Assembly: GCF_900167055.1 (NCBI RefSeq)
Contig: NZ_FUXP01000012.1
Span: 19,561 to 83,560 of the forward strand
Direction of reading: 5' to 3'
Source: Lysobacter spongiicola DSM 21749
Lineage (GTDB): Bacteria; Pseudomonadota; Gammaproteobacteria; Xanthomonadales; Xanthomonadaceae
Length of the DNA stretch: 64,000 nt
Below the pieces are notes generated by a model. The model was not told the DNA's origin and ran no database searches. It saw only the letters and a list, made by a program, of their open reading frames with translations. The translations under genes and the position numbers were made by a program. Positions 59,460 through 64,000 of the stretch are shown here, one piece after another (the stretch's first letter is position 1; every line of letters begins with the position of its first letter).

Positions 59460-62144
59460 ATGTCCCGAACCGCCCAAGACTCCCTGTTCGACCGCATGAT
59501 GGCGCCCGCCACCGCGCTGATGGCGCGCCTGCGCTTCCAGCAGAAGGCGCTGGTCATCGGTGCGACCTTCATGCTCACCTGCGGCATCCTCGCCGGCATC
59601 CTGGTCGTGCGTTCCAACGCCGAGATCAATGCGGTAAGGCAGCAACAGGCCGCCGCCGAAGGGCTGGGCCACCTGCAGCGCTCGATGCTGGCCATGCAGG
59701 CCCATCGGCAGATCGCGGTACGTGCCGCCGCCAACGAGTCCGTACCCGACGGCGAGCTGGCAACCGCCGGTGCGACCGCGGTGCAGGAACTGAAGGCCGC
59801 CGCTGCCTGGGCCGCCCGAACCGTGCCGGAGTCCGACGTGCTGCCGGCGTTCGACGAAGCCCTCGCGGCCTGGAACACGGCCGCCGCCGACGCGTCCAAC
59901 CCCGATGGCGCCAGCGCCGCGATCACCCGCGTCCGCGATCTGATGGGCCTGGTGTCGGAAGCCACCGGCCTGTCCCAGGCGCAGGAGGCCTCGATCCTCT
60001 ACATGGGCCGCGCGGCGAGCGAATGGCTGCCGACGCTGGCCGAGTACACCTCGCAACAGGGCACCGTCGGCCTGCGCGTGCTTGGCGAGGGCGCCATCTG
60101 GGTCGATGACCGGACAGGCCTGGCCGTGTCGCGCACGATGCAGAACTTCCTCAAGAGCCGTATCGAGCTGGAGCTGGCCAACGCGGTGCAGGAGCTGCCC
60201 GTGCTCGCCGGCACCGCCGGCAAGCCGATCAACACCGCGTTGACGGCGATGGGCAAGCAGAACGACGCCATCTCCACCCATATCCTCGATGCCGACGAGC
60301 CGGTGCTGCCGGTCGCGACGATGGCGGCGCGCGAGCGCGCCACGCACCTGGCGATGGCCGCCGCGATGGTCGGCTCGACCAATGCCATCAACAGCGCTGC
60401 GGAGGCCAAGATCGGCGCCTTGAAGGCCACCGCCAACGCCACCTGGATCGTGGTGCTGCTGGTGCTGCTGGTCACGGCCTACCTGTTCATCGGGTTCAGC
60501 CGCAGCACCCGGGACTCGCTGCGCAAGATCCAGCAGGCGGCCGAAGCCATTTCGGTCGGTGAATTCCCCGAGAACGTTCGGGTGGAAAGCGACGACGAGC
60601 TGCGCGACATCGCCCGCGGCATGGAACGCGCCGTGACCCAACTGCGCACGTTCTCGGATGCGCAGCGCCAGGTGTTCGAAGCGCACAAGGTCGGCGAGAT
60701 CGACGAGCGCCTCGACAGCAGCCGCTTCCCCGGCGCGTTCGGGACCATGGCCGAAGAGATCAACACCCTGGTGGCCTCCCACATCGACGTGAAGTTCGCG
60801 CTGATGGAGCTGGTACGCGAGTACGCACGTGGCGACCTGTCCCGCGACATGGAGCGCCTGCCGGGCAAGAAAGCGCAGGTCACCGAGGCCGCCGATGCGA
60901 TCAAGTCGCAGATGCTCGCGGTGAACGGAGAGATCAGGAAGCTGGTCGACGCCGCCGTCGAGGGCGATTTCAGCCGTCGCGGCGATGCCGAGCAGTTCGA
61001 GTTCATCTACCGCGAGATGATCGACAGCCTCAACGCGCTCATGGCGAGCGCGGACCGTGGTCTCAACGAAGTCGGCACCCTGCTGGCGGCCGTCGCCGAA
61101 GGCGACCTCACCCGCAAGGCCGCCACCGACCTGCCGGGCCAGTTCGGCCGCCTGGCCAACGACGCCAACGGCACCGTGCGCCACCTCGCCGACATCGTCG
61201 GCAACATCCGCCAGGGCAGCGACGCGATCAGCTCCGCCGCCGGCGAGATCGCCGCCGGCAACAACGACCTGTCGCGCCGTACCGAACAGCAGGCCGCCTC
61301 GCTGGAAGAGACCGCCTCGTCGATGGAGGAACTCACCTCCACCGTGCGCCAGAACGCCGACAATGCCCGCCAGGCCAACCAGCTGGCGATCGGCGCGGCC
61401 GACGTCGCCGGCAAGGGCGGCGAAGTGGTCGGACGCGTGGTCAACACGATGACCGAGATCAACGAGTCCTCGCGCAAGATCGTCGACATCATCAGCGTGA
61501 TCGATGGCATCGCCTTCCAGACCAATATCCTGGCGCTGAACGCCGCCGTCGAGGCCGCACGTGCCGGCGAACAGGGCCGCGGCTTCGCGGTGGTCGCCTC
61601 CGAGGTGCGCTCGCTGGCGCAGCGCTCGGCCGGTGCCGCCAAGGAGATCAAGGGCCTGATCGACAACTCGGTGGAGAAGGTCCAGAACGGCAGCCAGCTG
61701 GTCGACCAGGCTGGCCGGACCATGGAGGAGATCGTGGAGAGCGTGAAGCGCGTCACCGCGATCATCGCCGACATCAGCGCCGCGTCCGAGGAGCAGAGCA
61801 GCGGCATCGAACAGGTCAGCCAGGTCATCATGCAGATGGACGAAGGCACCCAGCAGAATGCCGCGCTGGTAGAAGAAGCCACCGCTGCCGCGCGTGCTCT
61901 GGAGCAGCAGTCCGGCAGCCTGGTGCAGACCGTGGCCGCCTTCCGCCTCGATGCCGGACAGGCCGCCAAGCCCATGGCGGCCCTCGCAGCCGACAAGGAT
62001 CCAGTAGTGGATTTCACCGGCCGCAAGCCGGCCGCGAAGCCTGCCCCCGGCAAGGCCGCCAAGGCCGCGCCGGCACCCCGCCAGCGCACGCAGCGCCCGG
62101 CGGTCGTCGCTGCCGGAAGCGACCAGCACTGGGAAGAGTTCTGA
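59460..62144 (+). CDS. Methyl-accepting chemotaxis protein with tandem HAMP region and C-terminal CheR-tether-like pentapeptide
   Basis: The 894-residue receptor has TM1 at about 30-50, a periplasmic sensing part (about 51-325), TM2 at about 327-346, a long HAMP-type region (about 347-580) and a conserved signalling hairpin (tip IDGIAFQTNILALNAAVEAARAGEQGRGFAVVASEVRSLAQRSAGAAKEIK). It ends with a flexible Ala/Pro/Lys-rich tail closing HWEEF, similar to the NWETF-type pentapeptide that holds CheR. The start at 59460 has GAGG upstream; ATG 59424 would add 12 residues and lacks one. A sigma-28 promoter and downstream hairpin flank it. The ligand is unknown. Confidence 0.95.
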   Translation: MSRTAQDSLFDRMMAPATALMARLRFQQKALVIGATFMLTCGILAGILVVRSNAEINAVRQQQAAAEGLGHLQRSMLAMQAHRQIAVRAAANESVPDGELATAGATAVQELKAAAAWAARTVPESDVLPAFDEALAAWNTAAADASNPDGASAAITRVRDLMGLVSEATGLSQAQEASILYMGRAASEWLPTLAEYTSQQGTVGLRVLGEGAIWVDDRTGLAVSRTMQNFLKSRIELELANAVQELPVLAGTAGKPINTALTAMGKQNDAISTHILDADEPVLPVATMAARERATHLAMAAAMVGSTNAINSAAEAKIGALKATANATWIVVLLVLLVTAYLFIGFSRSTRDSLRKIQQAAEAISVGEFPENVRVESDDELRDIARGMERAVTQLRTFSDAQRQVFEAHKVGEIDERLDSSRFPGAFGTMAEEINTLVASHIDVKFALMELVREYARGDLSRDMERLPGKKAQVTEAADAIKSQMLAVNGEIRKLVDAAVEGDFSRRGDAEQFEFIYREMIDSLNALMASADRGLNEVGTLLAAVAEGDLTRKAATDLPGQFGRLANDANGTVRHLADIVGNIRQGSDAISSAAGEIAAGNNDLSRRTEQQAASLEETASSMEELTSTVRQNADNARQANQLAIGAADVAGKGGEVVGRVVNTMTEINESSRKIVDIISVIDGIAFQTNILALNAAVEAARAGEQGRGFAVVASEVRSLAQRSAGAAKEIKGLIDNSVEKVQNGSQLVDQAGRTMEEIVESVKRVTAIIADISAASEEQSSGIEQVSQVIMQMDEGTQQNAALVEEATAAARALEQQSGSLVQTVAAFRLDAGQAAKPMAALAADKDPVVDFTGRKPAAKPAPGKAAKAAPAPRQRTQRPAVVAAGSDQHWEEF

Positions 62145-62174
62145 CCCCGGGGCTGATGCAACAGGCAGCAGGAC

Positions 62175-62206
62175 AGCAACGCGCCCACCCGGGCGCGTTG
62201 CTGTTT
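62175..62206 (+). terminator. Terminator hairpin after the first chemoreceptor
   Basis: A perfect 12-base-pair stem (AGCAACGCGCCC with GGGCGCGTTGCT) with a four-base loop, followed by GTTTG. It sits 30 bases after the stop codon. The T run is short, but the stem is very stable. Confidence 0.75.
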
Positions 62207-62228
62207 GTGGCATCTCGCCTTGGTCACC

Positions 62229-62256
62229 TCAAGAAGCCGAACGCCCGTGCCGATAT
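62229..62256 (+). promoter_or_regulatory. Possible sigma-28 promoter of the Aer-like receptor (16-base spacer)
   Basis: TCAA, 16 bases, then GCCGATAT, a seven-of-eight -10 match. The spacer is one base longer than at the other sites. It is 68 bases before the receptor ATG and just after the terminator hairpin. Confidence 0.55.
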
Positions 62257-62324
62257 CACGTTCAGTGGCCCCCACACGGCCGACCCGCCCACGCCGCGTC
62301 TTGCGGCCGCAATACCGGAAGCCC

Positions 62325-64000
62325 ATGCGCAAGAATCTCCCTGTCACCGGTACCGAGATCGAACTCGAAGCCGGTGCCACGCTGGTCAGCTACACCGATA
62401 CCGCCGGCCGCATCCTGCGGGTCAACCGCGCGTTCGTGCAGGTCAGTGGCTTCAGCGAAGCCGAGCTCGTCGGGCAGTCGCACAACATCGTGCGCCACCC
62501 GGACATGCCGCAGGCATTGTTCGCCGACCTCTGGAAGACCCTGCTGGCCGGTCGTCCCTGGAGCGGGGTGATCAAGAACCGCTGCAAGAACGGCGACCAC
62601 TACTGGGTGGCCGCCAACGTCACGCCCGTGCACGAGCATGGCCGCGTCGTCGGGTTCATGTCGGTGCGCCGGAAGCCCTCGCCCAAGGCGGTGCAGGCGG
62701 CCGAGCGCCTGCATGCGGTGTTGGCGGGTCCGCGGGCCGCGAGCGTGCGGTTCGAGGCCGGTACCGCATCCATCGGACGGCGACTGCGCGACCTCAACCC
62801 GCTCTGGCGCCTGAGCCTGCGCCAACGGCTGGTGCTGGCCGCGACGGGCGTGGCCGTGCTTGGCCTGGCCCTGGTGTTCATGGGCAGCGCCGGCGTGCCG
62901 CCAACGTGGTTGTACGCGCTGGTTGGCTTCAGCGGCGCATTCGCGCTGTACAGCGCGTGGTGGTTGTCGCACGACGTGGTCGACCGGCTCGAACAGGCCG
63001 TCCTGCAGTTCCAGCGGATCAGCGGTGGCGACTTCGAAGACGACATCCCCGCGACTCGTGACGACGAGGTCGGCCGCGTCTTCCAGGGGCTGAAGTCGAT
63101 GCAGATCCGCCTGGGCTACGAGGTGCAGGAGCAGATCCTCGCCGGGCGGACCGGCGCGCGCATCCGCCAGGCACTGGATGCCACGCGCGCCGGCTGCATC
63201 GTCGCCAATGAGGACCTGGTGGTGGCGCTGGCGAACCCTGCGGCCATGGCCATGCTCGAGCGCGCACACGAAGGCACCGCCGACGCGCTGCAGCAAGTGC
63301 GGGACGCCCAGCTGGCCGGCAGCGACCTGCACGCGCTGCTGCAGGGCACCGGCCTGCACCGGGAGGAGATCATGCGGCTGCGGGAGAGCACGCTGCGCCG
63401 CCTGTGTCTCGGTGGATGCACCTTCGACGTCACGATCGCCCCGGTGCTGGACGGTGACGGCACCCAGATCGGCGTGGTGACCGAGTGGGAGGACCGCACG
63501 GTCGAGCTGCGCATGGAAGACGAAGTGGCCGCGGTGCTCAAGGCGGCCGCCGCCGGTGATTTCGGCAACCGGATCCGCACCGACGACAAGGATGGCTTCC
63601 TGCGGCTGCTGGCGGAGCGTATCGACGAGCTGCTGGACTCGGTGCGCCAGAGCCTGGATGCCATGCAATCGGTACTGGGCCCGCTGGCCGAGGGCGACCT
63701 CACCCGCCGCATCGACGCCGAGCTACACGGGATCTTCGGCGAGATGAAGGAAAGCACCAACCGCACCGTCGACCGGCTCTCAGGCATCGTCGCCACCATC
63801 CAGCAAGGCACGCGGGCGATTGACTCCGCCGCCGGCGAGATCGCCTCGGGCAACAACGATCTCTCCCGCCGCACCGAACAGCAGGCCGCCTCGCTGGAAG
63901 AGACTGCCTCGTCGATGGAGGAACTCACCTCCACCGTGCGCCAGAACGCCGACAATGCCCGCCAGGCCAACCAGCTGGCGATCGGCGCGGCCGACGTCGC
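62325..64000 (+). CDS. Aer-like PAS-containing chemoreceptor, 3' end outside the window
   Basis: The visible 558 residues include an N-terminal PAS domain (about 15-110) with the segment LVGQSHNIVRHPDMPQALF typical of the FAD-binding Aer group, a hydrophobic hairpin (about 168-210, two close membrane segments), a HAMP region, an internal PAS-like part (about 285-380), a second HAMP-type segment and the start of the signalling domain (SRRTEQQAASLEETASSMEELTSTVRQNADNARQ). It probably senses redox or oxygen. It has AAG-rich but weak ribosome-binding sequence before ATG 62325. The last part is nearly identical in DNA to the preceding receptor. Confidence 0.92.
   Translation, partial: MRKNLPVTGTEIELEAGATLVSYTDTAGRILRVNRAFVQVSGFSEAELVGQSHNIVRHPDMPQALFADLWKTLLAGRPWSGVIKNRCKNGDHYWVAANVTPVHEHGRVVGFMSVRRKPSPKAVQAAERLHAVLAGPRAASVRFEAGTASIGRRLRDLNPLWRLSLRQRLVLAATGVAVLGLALVFMGSAGVPPTWLYALVGFSGAFALYSAWWLSHDVVDRLEQAVLQFQRISGGDFEDDIPATRDDEVGRVFQGLKSMQIRLGYEVQEQILAGRTGARIRQALDATRAGCIVANEDLVVALANPAAMAMLERAHEGTADALQQVRDAQLAGSDLHALLQGTGLHREEIMRLRESTLRRLCLGGCTFDVTIAPVLDGDGTQIGVVTEWEDRTVELRMEDEVAAVLKAAAAGDFGNRIRTDDKDGFLRLLAERIDELLDSVRQSLDAMQSVLGPLAEGDLTRRIDAELHGIFGEMKESTNRTVDRLSGIVATIQQGTRAIDSAAGEIASGNNDLSRRTEQQAASLEETASSMEELTSTVRQNADNARQANQLAIGAADV

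Noticed and set aside
59088..62213. A 1000-codon minus-strand frame opposite the chemoreceptor
   Set aside because: It is a mirror of receptor codons. Only its last part overlaps the TonB-like gene, and in another frame.

Overview
The window is a high-GC chromosome segment (roughly 69 percent G+C by eye) from a flagellated gammaproteobacterium, most likely of the Xanthomonadaceae/Lysobacteraceae (Lysobacter- or Luteimonas-like). The signs are the gene order thiS-thiG-trmB, the Xanthomonas-type flagellar order with cheV beside flgA, a fliD-fliS-small-PilZ-like block leading into rpoN and fleQ, and the fliA-cheY-cheZ-cheA-motC-motD-parA-cheW block. No insertion sequences, phage genes, CRISPR arrays, rRNA or tRNA genes were seen, and no gene-free stretch exceeds 300 bases.

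Layout. (1) 1-7045: housekeeping genes: end of thiS, thiG, trmB, an SLC13/TrkA-C permease, a Rieske protein (minus strand), a small membrane protein, an FAH-family enzyme, mscL and a secreted M28 peptidase. (2) 7055-10743: a degenerate GGDEF-EAL-REC protein convergent with a flgM-flgN-histidine kinase operon. (3) 10817-12580: divergent flgA and cheV. (4) 12663-23046: flgBCDEFGHIJKL (rod, hook, rings, junction proteins). (5) 23201-27210: fliC, then fliD-fliS-FliT-like-PilZ-like. (6) 27274-31425: NarL-type regulator, rpoN, stand-alone receiver, fleQ. (7) 31532-42733: fliEFGHIJK and fliLMNOPQR (basal body, export apparatus, switch). (8) 42787-49485: flhB, flhA, flhF, flhG, fliA. (9) 49529-55564: cheY, cheZ, cheA, motC, motD, a ParA-like ATPase and a ParP-like CheW protein. 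(10) 55625-64000: STAS protein, second cheY, second cheA, cheW, a TonB-like gene (minus strand), a chemoreceptor and the start of an Aer-like receptor cut off by the window end.

Regulation can be partly read from the DNA. Sigma-54 elements of the form (T/C)GGCACG-N4-TTGC precede flgA, flgB, fliE and fliL, the early/middle structural operons expected to need RpoN and FleQ, both encoded here. Sigma-28 elements of the form T(A/C)AA-N15-(G/A)CCG-NNNN precede flgM, cheV, fliC, fliD, motC, the STAS-cheY-cheA2 operon and the first chemoreceptor; a variant with a 16-base spacer precedes the second receptor. These are expected to be read by FliA, which FlgM holds back until the hook is complete. The sigma-28 elements of cheV and motC lie so close to the start codons that near-leaderless mRNAs are predicted.

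The most interesting points are: the cheV/motC leaderless prediction; two different CheA proteins, one with a short helix motif resembling the CheZ tail and FliM peptide in place of a P2 domain; a chemoreceptor ending in a CheR-tether-like pentapeptide with no cheR or cheB nearby; a STAS protein lacking the usual phosphorylatable serine; a fully degenerate GGDEF/EAL pair attached to an intact receiver; a palindrome between the NarL-type regulator gene and rpoN; and a TonB-like gene without a usable in-frame start codon. Overall this is a complete polar-type flagellar and chemotaxis island rather than an obviously new system; the unusual features are in its signalling proteins and promoters.
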